Shown here piece after piece: positions 33,908-42,601 of a stretch of 64,000 nucleotides of DNA. The stretch covers positions 2,294,001 to 2,358,000 of the forward strand of contig NZ_BBZB01000001.1 in assembly GCF_001269985.1 (NCBI RefSeq), read 5' to 3'. Under the pieces are notes generated by a model, which saw nothing but the letters and a program-made list of their open reading frames with translations, searched no databases and was not told where the DNA came from. Within the stretch, counting starts at the first letter, position 1, and each line of letters opens with the position of its first letter. Made by a program: the position numbers and the translations under genes. The stretch comes from Pseudoalteromonas sp. '520P1 No. 423' (GTDB lineage: Bacteria > Pseudomonadota > Gammaproteobacteria > Enterobacterales > Alteromonadaceae).

Positions 33908-35284
33908 ATGAGCTTTACCAAATTGGGTTTATCTGCCCCTATTTTAACAGCGGTCAGTGAACAAGGTTATGACACCCCAACACCCATTCAGGAAAAAGCA
34001 ATACCTGCAATAATTGAAGGCCGAGACATCATGGCCGCAGCACAAACAGGTACAGGTAAAACTGCAGGATTCACTTTACCCTTATTAGAAAAATTATCAA
34101 AAGGTCAAAAAGCTGGCCCAAATCAGGCTAGGGCACTTATCTTAGCACCAACAAGAGAGCTTGCTGCTCAGGTTGCTGAGAGTGTTGAGCTGTACAGCAA
34201 AAACTTGCCTTTAACTTCAACCGTTGTTTTTGGTGGCGTTAAAATTAACCCACAAATGATGCGACTTCGTAAAGGCGTAGATGTATTAGTAGCAACACCG
34301 GGTCGATTAATTGATTTAATGGGCCAAGGTGCTGTTAAATTTAAAAACCTTGAAGTATTAGTATTAGATGAAGCAGACCGTATGTTAGATATGGGCTTTA
34401 TTCATGATATTAAACGCATCCTTAAAACGCTGCCTGCTAAACGCCAGAATTTAATGTTTTCAGCGACTTTTTCTGATGATATTCGTCAATTAGCAAAAGG
34501 TTTGATCCACAATCCTGTTGAAGTATCAGTAGAATCTAATAAAGCAGCTAAAACAATTGAACATTGGATTCATCCAGTAGATAAAACTAAAAAGCCTGCA
34601 TTACTAACACACTTGATTGAAAAAAATAATTGGCGACAAGTATTAGTTTTCACGAGAACGAAGCATGGTGCGAATCGATTAGTTAAGCAGTTAGACAAAA
34701 GTAAAATTGAAGCTGCAGCGATTCATGGTAATAAGAGCCAAAGTGCACGTACAAAAGCGCTTGCTGGATTTAAAAGTGGTGAGATCCGTATTTTAGTGGC
34801 GACAGATATTGTTGCGCGTGGTTTAGATATCGATCAACTACCACAAGTTGTTAATTACGATTTACCTAATGTATCAGAAGATTATGTTCATAGAATAGGG
34901 CGTACTGGGCGTGCTGGCGCAAGTGGTGAAGCCATCTCATTAGTTACTGCTGATGACCTTAAAGAATTATCTGATATTGAGTGCTTAACGCAAAAATTAT
35001 TACGCCGTGAAATTGTTGAAGGGTTTGAACCAATTAATAAAGTGCCTGAAACAACTTTAAATATGAAACCTATCAAGGCAAAAAAACTTAAAAAGCCAAA
35101 GCAAAAGCAAAACAAACCGGGTGATAATCAAGGCGAACAAAAAGCAAAGCGTCGACATAGTAATAAAGCGCCACAAGCAACAAAAAAACGTTCTTCTGGG
35201 CATAAATCCCAATCTAAGAAAAGTACAGATAACAAAAGTGCTTCACAAGATGTGTGGAAAAATAGCACTAAAAAGCATAAGTAA
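33908..35284 (+). CDS. rhlE: DEAD-box RNA helicase, RhlE type
   Basis: The 458-residue protein has the full DEAD-box set in order: Q motif ([24 protein letters not shown]), motif [19 protein letters not shown] within [16 protein letters not shown], and [10 protein letters not shown]. The RMLDMGF continuation and short length fit RhlE. The last 90 or so residues form a lysine-rich disordered tail for RNA binding. Such helicases unwind short RNA duplexes in ribosome assembly and mRNA decay, often important in the cold. The start ATG at 33908 matches the family N-terminus. Confidence 0.92.
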   Translation: MSFTKLGLSAPILTAVSEQGYDTPTPIQEKAIPAIIEGRDIMAAAQTGTGKTAGFTLPLLEKLSKGQKAGPNQARALILAPTRELAAQVAESVELYSKNLPLTSTVVFGGVKINPQMMRLRKGVDVLVATPGRLIDLMGQGAVKFKNLEVLVLDEADRMLDMGFIHDIKRILKTLPAKRQNLMFSATFSDDIRQLAKGLIHNPVEVSVESNKAAKTIEHWIHPVDKTKKPALLTHLIEKNNWRQVLVFTRTKHGANRLVKQLDKSKIEAAAIHGNKSQSARTKALAGFKSGEIRILVATDIVARGLDIDQLPQVVNYDLPNVSEDYVHRIGRTGRAGASGEAISLVTADDLKELSDIECLTQKLLRREIVEGFEPINKVPETTLNMKPIKAKKLKKPKQKQNKPGDNQGEQKAKRRHSNKAPQATKKRSSGHKSQSKKSTDNKSASQDVWKNSTKKHK

Positions 35285-35357
35285 TTAGTCTTTAGCGATA
35301 AATTTTAGAGTTCGTTATATCTAAAAATTAATTAGCGATAACTTCGTAGTAATCAGG

Positions 35358-35447
35358 TGTCATCTTCGAGTTGTTTTATCCCAGATCTCATACACTGATA
35401 TTAAGCTTTTAAACAAGATCCCCGATAAAAGACTTCCGGGATGACTG
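35358..35447. repeat. REPIN-like repeat, copy 1
   Basis: A 90-base element that recurs at 35523-35612 with one visible difference (TTCCGGG against TTCGGGG). Its ends are imperfect inverted copies of about 31 bases, beginning GTCATCTTCGAG and ending GGGATGAC, and the right arm itself can fold (ATCCCCGA..TCCGGGAT). The structure is that of two REP sequences in inverted orientation. Confidence 0.8.
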
Positions 35448-35522
35448 GGTTTAACTTGTTTTGGGCAGTACAGGTATTGAATAACTTAATATTGTTTTAG
35501 TGATACTTCAGTGACTCACAAA

Positions 35523-35612
35523 TGTCATCTTCGAGTTGTTTTATCCCAGATCTCATACACTGATATTAAGCTTTTAAACAAGATCCCCGATAAAAGACTT
35601 CGGGGATGACTG
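35523..35612. repeat. REPIN-like repeat, copy 2
   Basis: Second copy of the 90-base element, 165 bases from the first and in the same orientation. Here the right-arm hairpin is perfect: ATCCCCGA and TCGGGGAT flank TAAAAGACT. Confidence 0.8.
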
Positions 35613-35663
35613 CCTTAAAAAATGTATATTAAACCAGTCTGCTTAATTTTGGTTTTAATATAA

Positions 35664-35698
35664 AATAAAGGCTTGATGTAAAACATTAAGCCTTTATT
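35664..35698. terminator. Terminator-like hairpin between the repeats and the heptanucleotide array
   Basis: AATAAAGGCTTGATGT-AAA-ACATTAAGCCTTTATT forms a stem with one G-U pair, with A-rich left and T-rich right flanks, so it could serve either rhlE or ansA. Confidence 0.65.
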
Positions 35699-35705
35699 AT
35701 TTTTG

Positions 35706-35789
35706 TTAGCACTTAGCACTTAGCACTTAGCACTTAGCACTTAGCACTTAGCACTTAGCACTTAGCACTTAGCACTTAGCACTTAGCAC
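35706..35789. repeat. Tandem heptanucleotide repeat (TTAGCAC x12)
   Basis: Twelve perfect, uninterrupted copies of TTAGCAC fill 84 bases and end exactly at the ansA stop codon (CTA at 35790-35792 on the plus strand). A perfect array of this kind is a likely variable-number tandem repeat. It lies in the 3' untranslated part of ansA and does not alter the protein. Confidence 0.95.
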
Positions 35790-36800
35790 CTATCTTTCTA
35801 ACTCACCTCTTAGGTTATCTTGCATTAAGTGTCTAATAGTTTCTGTTTCAAGCTTCTGACTTAATAAATAGTGAAGTTTAGTTAAACACGCTTCTAGTGT
35901 CATATCATAACCACTGATCACACCTACATTTAATAATGCATTACCTGTTGCATAACCGCCCATGTTGACACTGCCTTTTAAACATTGCGTTAGGTTAACA
36001 ATCACCACGCCACGGTTGCTCGCGTCTTCTAAAAGCTTTAAAAATTCAGGTTCTTGTGGTGCATTACCTACACCAAAACTTAATAGTACTAATGCTTTTA
36101 GCTTGCCATTTAATATGCTTTGAATAACATCATTACTGATCCCAGGATATAAATGTAAAACACCAATATTTTGTGGTGTAATCGAACATACTTCAAGTTC
36201 ATTTTCGATATAAGGGCTTAAAGTGCCTTTGACCAATTCGATGTTAATACCAGATAGTGCAAGCGGCTCTAAATTGGGTGAACCAAAGGCATTAAAGCCA
36301 TCAGCATGAACTTTAGTTGCACGATTACCCCTAAATAACTGATTGTTAAAAAATAAGCTGACTTCGGCAATAGGGTAGTTAGCTGCTAAAAACATTGCAT
36401 TGAGCAGGTTAACTTGACCATCAGATCGTAATTGTGAAAGTGGTATTTGTGAACCTGTTACAATTACTGGCTTAGTTAAATTCTCGAACATAAAAGATAA
36501 TGCAGCTGCGGTATACGCCATGGTATCTGTACCATGTAATACAACAAAACCATCATAATCTTGATATTTACTTTTAATATCGTCAGCTATCATTTGCCAA
36601 TGAGCAGGAGACATATCTGATGAGTCAATCAATGGCTGGTATTCATGAATATCAAATAAAGGCATTTCATCACGATTAAACTCTGCACTAGCTTTAACAG
36701 TTTCAGTGAGGTAACCATCAGCAGGAATATATCCCCTTGCTGACTTCTTCATACCGATAGTACCGCCTGTATAGGCAATATAAATACGTTTTCTTTTCAT
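35790..36800 (-). CDS. ansA: L-asparaginase, type I (cytoplasmic)
   Basis: The 336 residues (E. coli AnsA 338) have no signal peptide and carry both family threonine motifs: YTGGTIGM near the N-terminus and LHGTDTMAYTA around residue 90, followed by KPVIVTGSQIPL. The enzyme converts L-asparagine to aspartate and ammonia in the cytoplasm. It lies downstream of sppA on the same strand, but a terminator at 36855-36880 separates them. Its stop codon abuts the heptanucleotide repeat. Confidence 0.94.
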   Translation of the reverse strand: MKRKRIYIAYTGGTIGMKKSARGYIPADGYLTETVKASAEFNRDEMPLFDIHEYQPLIDSSDMSPAHWQMIADDIKSKYQDYDGFVVLHGTDTMAYTAAALSFMFENLTKPVIVTGSQIPLSQLRSDGQVNLLNAMFLAANYPIAEVSLFFNNQLFRGNRATKVHADGFNAFGSPNLEPLALSGINIELVKGTLSPYIENELEVCSITPQNIGVLHLYPGISNDVIQSILNGKLKALVLLSFGVGNAPQEPEFLKLLEDASNRGVVIVNLTQCLKGSVNMGGYATGNALLNVGVISGYDMTLEACLTKLHYLLSQKLETETIRHLMQDNLRGELER

Positions 36801-36854
36801 AGATTGCTCAAAAATAAATGTTGGATTTGATTTTTTCTAAGTTATTTATTGAAA

Positions 36855-36880
36855 CAAAAAGCCCAGTAAATTACTGGGCT
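36855..36880 (-). terminator. Terminator between sppA and ansA
   Basis: On the minus strand AGCCCAGTAA..TTACTGGGCT is followed by TTTTTG, a hairpin with T-run directed against sppA transcription. Confidence 0.78.
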
Positions 36881-36927
36881 CTTTATATACTTAATATCCT
36901 ATTAGCTCAAGTAAATGAGCTAAAATA

Positions 36928-38793
36928 TTACTGAATATTACAAACTAAACAACGTGCATATACTGCATTAGGATCGTTGTAGTCTTTTAGAGAACTTACT
37001 TCAGACTGAAGTTTGTAAATAACAGAATTAATTTGGCTTTGCAGGCCCGCTTCAAATACATCGTTATTTTGATCTATTTCTAAAAAGCTTTGAACATGTG
37101 CATTGCTTAATAACTCTTGAATGAATTTATCTTTAGTTGATAAATCTTGCTCAACTGTGATTACATCGTAATATTCAAGGCTAGCAAGTTTTGCTGCAGC
37201 TTCAATTGCATCTTTTTTGTTACCTAGCTTATCAACCAATCCAAGCTCTTTAGCTTTACTGGCAATCCATACTCGGCCTTGTGCGATTGCATCAACTTCT
37301 TCAATTGTTAAACCGCGTGCTTCTGCTACGATAGTTAAAAACCTTTCGTAACCACGTTCGATGCTCATCTGAATCATTTCACCAAGTTGTGGGTTTAATT
37401 CTCTCATAGGAGAAAAGCCAGCCATTTCAGTTGTTGAAACGCCATCAGAGTAAACACCTAATTTAGCCAGTGATTTATCAAATGTCATTACTGTACCAAA
37501 AATACCAATAGAGCCTGTGATGGTACTTGGTGCTGCCCAAATTTCATTGGCAGCAGATGCAATCCAATAACCGCCAGATGCTGCAACTGAACTCATTGAC
37601 GCGATAACTGGCTTACCTGAATCTTTTAATGCTAAAACTTCAGCACGAATCACTTCAGACGCAAACATACTACCGCCACCAGAGTCGATGCGTAATACAA
37701 CCGCTTTAACTTTTTCGTCTAGGCGAGCTTTGCGAAGTAGCGCAGCAGTAGAGTCGCCACCAATTTGACCAGCTTTACGTTTACCATCGACAATATTGCC
37801 TTTAGCAACAACAACCGCTACTTTTTCAGTTAATGGGTTAACAAAAGGGATAGGAGGCTTAATTATTGATAAGTAATCTTTAAGTGAGATGCGTTTAAAG
37901 CTTTTACCTTTTACATCTTTACCAACTAAGGAGATAAGTTGTTGACGAACTTCCTCTTTCGTTTTTAAAGAATCAACCCAACCGTTATCTAATGCGTATT
38001 GACCTGAGTCACCTTTGGCTGTTTTAAATTTAACTAAAAAGTCATCCATCTTCTCATCAAAGTTTTCAACATCAAATCCACGCAGTGTCGCGATATCTGT
38101 TTTATATTCAGACCATAACGCACCCAACCAAGCTTGTGCTGAAGATTTTGCAGGCTCTGACATATCATTTCTAATAAAAGGTTCTACTGCTGACTTATAA
38201 GTACCTACACGGAAAATATGTTGAGTAACAGACAATTTTTCAATTGCATCTTTGAAGTACATTGGATACATAGCGTAACCTTCAACACCCATCCAACCGT
38301 AAGGGTGCATAGACACTTCATTTGCGTGTGCAGCTAAATAATACTGAGCTTGAGAGTAATAATCGCCTGCAGCGATGATTTGCTTTTCAGTTGCTTTAAA
38401 TCTGTTTAGAGCATTACTGACTTCTTTTAATTTATTTAAATGGGCGTTACGCATGTTACGTAAATCAAGCACCATTACTTTAATACGATCGTCTTTTGCA
38501 GCGCTATCTATTACGTCTATGATATCGTCTAGTAGAATTTCTGGTGGCTCATCACTTTTACCCATAGAGTCACTAACAGCAGCCTCAAATGGGTCTACAT
38601 ATGTTTTTTGTTCAACTATTAAACCAGAGATGTTTAATACCAATGCAGAGCCTGGCTCAACAATAATTTCATCTTCATCTGATCCTGCTGCAACTATGAG
38701 TGCAATTACGATAAATAAAAATAAAAAATTTACTATGAGTCTTCTGGAAAAATTTAATGTATCCCACAGCCCAATAAAAAACTTCTTAATCAA
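36928..38793 (-). CDS. sppA: Signal peptide peptidase SppA, 67-kDa type
   Basis: The duplicated ClpP-like protease has an N-terminal membrane anchor (RLIVNFLFLFIVIALIVAAG), the catalytic lysine in VGTYKSAVEPF (near residue 200) and the nucleophilic serine in MSSVAASGGYW (near 400), as in E. coli SppA (K209, S409). It degrades cleaved signal peptides in the inner membrane. I place the start at TTG 38793: AAGGA at 38801-38805 is well spaced and the resulting 621 residues match the E. coli 618. The upstream ATG at 38844 would add 17 unrelated residues. Transcription ends at the hairpin before ansA. Confidence 0.9.
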   Translation of the reverse strand: MIKKFFIGLWDTLNFSRRLIVNFLFLFIVIALIVAAGSDEDEIIVEPGSALVLNISGLIVEQKTYVDPFEAAVSDSMGKSDEPPEILLDDIIDVIDSAAKDDRIKVMVLDLRNMRNAHLNKLKEVSNALNRFKATEKQIIAAGDYYSQAQYYLAAHANEVSMHPYGWMGVEGYAMYPMYFKDAIEKLSVTQHIFRVGTYKSAVEPFIRNDMSEPAKSSAQAWLGALWSEYKTDIATLRGFDVENFDEKMDDFLVKFKTAKGDSGQYALDNGWVDSLKTKEEVRQQLISLVGKDVKGKSFKRISLKDYLSIIKPPIPFVNPLTEKVAVVVAKGNIVDGKRKAGQIGGDSTAALLRKARLDEKVKAVVLRIDSGGGSMFASEVIRAEVLALKDSGKPVIASMSSVAASGGYWIASAANEIWAAPSTITGSIGIFGTVMTFDKSLAKLGVYSDGVSTTEMAGFSPMRELNPQLGEMIQMSIERGYERFLTIVAEARGLTIEEVDAIAQGRVWIASKAKELGLVDKLGNKKDAIEAAAKLASLEYYDVITVEQDLSTKDKFIQELLSNAHVQSFLEIDQNNDVFEAGLQSQINSVIYKLQSEVSSLKDYNDPNAVYARCLVCNIQ

Positions 38794-38931
38794 AATTAAA
38801 TCCTTAAATGGTGAGTATTTACAAAATGTAAAGCTATATTTCATATAGTACCGTATTTCTTAGACAAACTTAAATTAAAATAGTTACGAATTGTTTATCT
38901 TGAAAAAAGTGATAAAAATCGTTAATGTGCA

Positions 38932-38948
38932 ATCAGGTATGACCAGTT
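38932..38948 (+). promoter_or_regulatory. Candidate FadR operator before fadH
   Basis: ATCAGGTATGACCAGTT differs in only three positions from the E. coli fadB operator ATCTGGTACGACCAGAT as I recall it, and is an imperfect palindrome. It ends 12 bases before the fadH start codon, where bound FadR would block expression until acyl-CoA releases it. Confidence 0.6.
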
Positions 38949-38960
38949 AGAAGAAGCGAA

Positions 38961-40922
38961 ATGTTAGAACAAAAACTAAAATTAAAAAATAATGAGCTTA
39001 AGAATCGTTTAGTAATGGGGTCTATGCACACCGGATTAGAAGAAGGTTTGCGTAACCACAGTAAATTACGTGCCTTTTACGAAGCCCGTGCAAAAGGTGG
39101 TGTTGGACTTATAATCACTGGGGGTTATAGCCCGAACTTGAGAGGCAAGTTAACTCCGTTTTCATCATCTTTCAATTCTTGGATAGATGTACTAAAACAT
39201 AAATCTATTACACAAGCTGTTCATAAACACGATGGTAAAATTTGTTTGCAGTTATTACATGCAGGTCGTTATGCATACCATCCGTTAAATACTGCACCAA
39301 GTGCTATAAAGGCGCCAATCAATCCATTTAAACCAAAAGAAATGTCCCATAGTGCGATAAAGTCTACGATTAAATCATTTGCACGCTCAGCTTTATTAGC
39401 CGAAAAAGCGGGATATGATGGTGTAGAAATAATGGGTTCAGAAGGATATTTGATTAATGAATTTATGGCACCTCGTACAAATAAAAGAAAAGATGAATGG
39501 GGTGGTACACCAGAAAATCGAATGCGATTTGCATGTGAAGTTGTAAAATCAGTCCGCAGTGTGGTTTCTAAAAAATTTATGATAGTTTTTAGACTTTCAA
39601 TGTTAGATTTAGTGGATGATGGCTCAAACATAGATGAGGTCGAACAACAAGCTAAGTCACTTGAAAAAGCGGGCGTTGATATATTTAATACTGGTATAGG
39701 TTGGCATGAAGCACGCGTTCCAACAATAGCGAGTATGGTACCGCAAGGTGCATTTAAGCGCTCATCAGAACAACTAAAAAATATGGTGTCTGTTCCTGTT
39801 ATTGCAGTCAACCGGATAAATACCCCTGATATCGCAAACCAAATATTAAATGATAATCAAGCTGACTTAATTTCTATGGCAAGGCCATTATTAGCCGATC
39901 CAGATTTTTTTATTAAATACCAACAAAAACAAAGCGATAATATTAATATATGTATAGCTTGTAATCAGGGCTGTTTAGATAACGTATTTAAAGGTAAAAG
40001 AGCCACTTGTTTAGTTAATCCACAAGCTGGATATGAATTAGAATACGCAATAGAAAAAGCACCTAAATCTAAAAACGTATTAGTTGTTGGTGCAGGACCT
40101 GCTGGTATGGCATGTGCGTGTTACTTAGCACAGCGAGGCCATAAAGTAACTTTAATTGAAAAGTCATCAGGTATGGGGGGGCAATTTAACTTGGCAATGC
40201 GTGTACCTGGTAAAGAAGACTTTAATTACACTTTAACTTACTTTAAAAGTGAACTTGCTAGACTAAACGTTAATATTGAACTCAATACTGCTTTCGCATC
40301 AGATATGAAATCAAATTATGATGATATCGTTTTTTCTACAGGCGTTAGCCCTAGACTTGCAAATATAACATGTAGCGATGATAAACGTGTATTAGCTTAC
40401 GATGAAGTCATTCGTGGTGAAGTAAAAATAGGCAAACGTGTTGCGATACTGGGTGCTGGTGGTATTGGCTTTGATATGGTGGCTTTTTTAGCTGAATCTA
40501 CAAATAAATCAATTGATGAGTTTCAAACCCAATGGGGCATAGAAGTTGAACAATCAAATCATCAAGCGCAAGATAAACTGTATATGTTAAAACGTAGCCC
40601 TGGTCGTTTTGGTTCTGATCTGGGCAAAACAACAGGTTGGATCCACCGTAGTGTTGCCAAACAGCAAAAAGTTGAACAAATATCAGGATGTTCATATGTC
40701 AGCTTTAGTAATAAAGGCTTAGAAATAAAAGAAAATGAAACAACCCGTTTTCTTGATGTTGATACTGTGATTGCGTGTATTGGCCAAGTATCAAATACAA
40801 AAAATTATGATGCAGAAAAAGAAAGTTCAAACGTACATGTGATAGGCGGTGCTAAATTAGCACAAGCAATAGACGCAAAACGCGCTATCTTTGAAGCATT
40901 AGAACTTGCACGGCGCATTTAA
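38961..40922 (+). CDS. fadH: NADPH-dependent 2,4-dienoyl-CoA reductase
   Basis: The 653 residues (E. coli FadH 672) show an N-terminal Old-Yellow-Enzyme TIM barrel (ending with SMARPLLADPDF), the 4Fe-4S cysteine cluster C331, C334, C338 and one about twelve residues on (CIACNQGCLD), then FAD- and NADPH-binding folds (VVGAGPAGMACA, AILGAGGIGFDM). The enzyme reduces 2,4-dienoyl-CoA during beta-oxidation of unsaturated fatty acids. A FadR-like operator overlaps its translation start region, consistent with induction by long-chain acyl-CoA. The gene stands alone with its own terminator. Other OYE-FeS reductases share this layout, so the precise substrate rests on family and operator. Confidence 0.87.
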   Translation: MLEQKLKLKNNELKNRLVMGSMHTGLEEGLRNHSKLRAFYEARAKGGVGLIITGGYSPNLRGKLTPFSSSFNSWIDVLKHKSITQAVHKHDGKICLQLLHAGRYAYHPLNTAPSAIKAPINPFKPKEMSHSAIKSTIKSFARSALLAEKAGYDGVEIMGSEGYLINEFMAPRTNKRKDEWGGTPENRMRFACEVVKSVRSVVSKKFMIVFRLSMLDLVDDGSNIDEVEQQAKSLEKAGVDIFNTGIGWHEARVPTIASMVPQGAFKRSSEQLKNMVSVPVIAVNRINTPDIANQILNDNQADLISMARPLLADPDFFIKYQQKQSDNINICIACNQGCLDNVFKGKRATCLVNPQAGYELEYAIEKAPKSKNVLVVGAGPAGMACACYLAQRGHKVTLIEKSSGMGGQFNLAMRVPGKEDFNYTLTYFKSELARLNVNIELNTAFASDMKSNYDDIVFSTGVSPRLANITCSDDKRVLAYDEVIRGEVKIGKRVAILGAGGIGFDMVAFLAESTNKSIDEFQTQWGIEVEQSNHQAQDKLYMLKRSPGRFGSDLGKTTGWIHRSVAKQQKVEQISGCSYVSFSNKGLEIKENETTRFLDVDTVIACIGQVSNTKNYDAEKESSNVHVIGGAKLAQAIDAKRAIFEALELARRI

Positions 40923-40949
40923 TTCTTTATAAAAATGTATTTTACACTC

Positions 40950-40978
40950 AAAGCCCACTAATATTTAGTGGGCTTCTT
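40950..40978 (+). terminator. Terminator after fadH
   Basis: AGCCCACTAA-TAT-TTAGTGGGCT hairpin followed by TCTTT. Confidence 0.78.
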
Positions 40979-41065
40979 TCATTTATAATTTGAAATAAAT
41001 AATGAATAACCTTGGTCTTGATAAATAGTCGTTACATCATTAAGAGAAAAAATAAGGTTTCTAAT

Positions 41066-41755
41066 ATGCTTCAAAAACTATTTCAATTTTATAACGCCAG
41101 TATAGATAAAACACAAATTGCATCGGGTCTAGCGCCGCTGCTTTTCAGATTGATTTTAGCGCCAGTGATGATCATTGCAGGTTTTAATAAATTAGGATTA
41201 AGCGGCGAATGGAACGGATTAATTAATGCAATCTCAGCTGATGCAAATGTCGTTGCATGGTTTGGTAATAGTGAGTGGGGTTTGGGATTACCCTTTCCTG
41301 ATTTATTAGCACTTTTAGCCGGATGGAGTGAGTTTTTAGGAGGTTGGTTTTTACTGATAGGTTTATTTACCAGGGTTGCGGCAATTCCATTAATGTTTAC
41401 CATGTTCATCGCTGCAACAACAGTTCATTGGAATAATGGTTGGTTTGCTGTAACGCCTACTAATCCAGATACCAGTGCAGCTAAAGTATTAACTTGGTTT
41501 GAGATCCCTGGGGCTCAGAAAAGCTTACAAAATAGTATAGATACAAAAGAGCGTTTAGATAAAATTAAAGAAATTGTTGAGGAAAATGGTTTCACTGAAT
41601 ATTTATATGAAACTGGCAGACCGGTCATTTTAAATAACGGTATAGAATTTTCTTTCACTTACTTTGTGATGTTATTAAGTTTATTTTTTACAGGTGGTGG
41701 TCGCATAACGAGTGTTGATTATTGGCTTACTCGTAATAACAAAGCAGCGAAATAA
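41066..41755 (+). CDS. DoxX family membrane protein
   Basis: The 229-residue protein has the DoxX pattern: four membrane segments with FRLILAPVMIIAGFNKL, LAGWSEFLGGWFLLIGLFTR and a C-terminal FVMLLSLFFTGGGR. An insert of about 60 polar residues sits between the third and fourth segments. DoxX proteins are small inner-membrane proteins linked to redox processes, without a settled activity. I start at ATG 41066, preceded by AAGG; a TTG at 41012 would add 18 residues. The nitroreductase gene follows on the same strand. Confidence 0.82.
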   Translation: MLQKLFQFYNASIDKTQIASGLAPLLFRLILAPVMIIAGFNKLGLSGEWNGLINAISADANVVAWFGNSEWGLGLPFPDLLALLAGWSEFLGGWFLLIGLFTRVAAIPLMFTMFIAATTVHWNNGWFAVTPTNPDTSAAKVLTWFEIPGAQKSLQNSIDTKERLDKIKEIVEENGFTEYLYETGRPVILNNGIEFSFTYFVMLLSLFFTGGGRITSVDYWLTRNNKAAK

Positions 41756-41825
41756 CTGCATAATTTAGTTTAACTTTGTTATTCTCATATTAATTCAAAT
41801 AAAATTAGTGTGAAATAACAAAGTT

Positions 41826-42392
41826 ATGAATGCAATAGATCTCCTTTTAAACCGCCAATCAGATAGTAAACTACAAGCACCAGGTCCTACAAAAGAACAA
41901 TTAAGCATTATTCAACAAGCTGCATTAAAAGTGCCTGATCATGCTGCATTAAAACCATGGGAATTTATCATTGTTGAAGGTGAAAAACGCCATAAATTGG
42001 GTGAAATATACTACCAATCAGCTATTAAAAATTTAAACCCTGAAAATCCAGTTGACGCTAAAGCGATACAAAGGTCAAAAGAAATGCCATTACGTGCGCC
42101 TATGATCATCATCGCCATCGCTAAATACATCGAACATGCAAAAGTCCCTCGTATTGAACAAGTTCAGTCAGCAGGCTGTGCTGTAATGGCAATGCAACAA
42201 GCTGCATATGCGCAAGGCCTTGCGGGTGTTTGGAGAACAGGATCATATGCCAGTTGTGAGCATGTAAAAACAGCGCTTGGTTTAAATGAACTAGATGAAA
42301 TTGTGGGTTATTTGTATTTAGGTACAGCGGCAAGTGATTTTGTCAAACCTCATAGGCATGACGTTAACGCATTTTTCTCAGAACTAAAATAA
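41826..42392 (+). CDS. ydjA: Nitroreductase family protein, YdjA-like
   Basis: The 188 residues (E. coli YdjA 183) begin MNAIDLLLNRQS and contain PDHAALKPWEFIIVEG and GLAGVWRTGSYA, which match the short YdjA branch of FMN-dependent nitroreductases. Such enzymes use NAD(P)H to reduce nitroaromatic or quinone compounds; the natural substrate is unknown. It follows the DoxX gene by 70 bases. Confidence 0.85.
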   Translation: MNAIDLLLNRQSDSKLQAPGPTKEQLSIIQQAALKVPDHAALKPWEFIIVEGEKRHKLGEIYYQSAIKNLNPENPVDAKAIQRSKEMPLRAPMIIIAIAKYIEHAKVPRIEQVQSAGCAVMAMQQAAYAQGLAGVWRTGSYASCEHVKTALGLNELDEIVGYLYLGTAASDFVKPHRHDVNAFFSELK

Positions 42393-42510
42393 AGCATTTA
42401 CTGATAAAAAACAGAATAGGGTTTAATTTAACTTCACAATTTATCCATATTTGTCATGTAAGATCACATTATTGAAATAGCGCTAAATACTTTTTGCAAA
42501 ACTATCTATT

Positions 42511-42557
42511 CTTTGGTCACACCTTCAAATGAATATTTAAATTCAGTGTGATCAAAG
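42511..42557 (+). promoter_or_regulatory. Long inverted repeat before the SLC13 transporter gene
   Basis: CTTTGGTCACAC (42511-42522) and GTGTGATCAAAG (42546-42557) are inverted copies with one G-U mismatch, separated by 23 bases that contain a second small stem (TGAAT..ATTCA). No T-run follows. It is 44 bases before the start codon and could be an operator or an RNA structure. The TCACAC..GTGTGA core recalls the repeat at 20272-20293. Confidence 0.5.
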
Positions 42558-42601
42558 GCTTTGATATTAAGTCAAAAAATAACAAAAAGAAGAAGCATAT
42601 A

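Noticed and set aside
35706..35789. The tandem repeat as a CRISPR array
   Set aside because: The unit is seven bases with no spacers and no cas gene is near.
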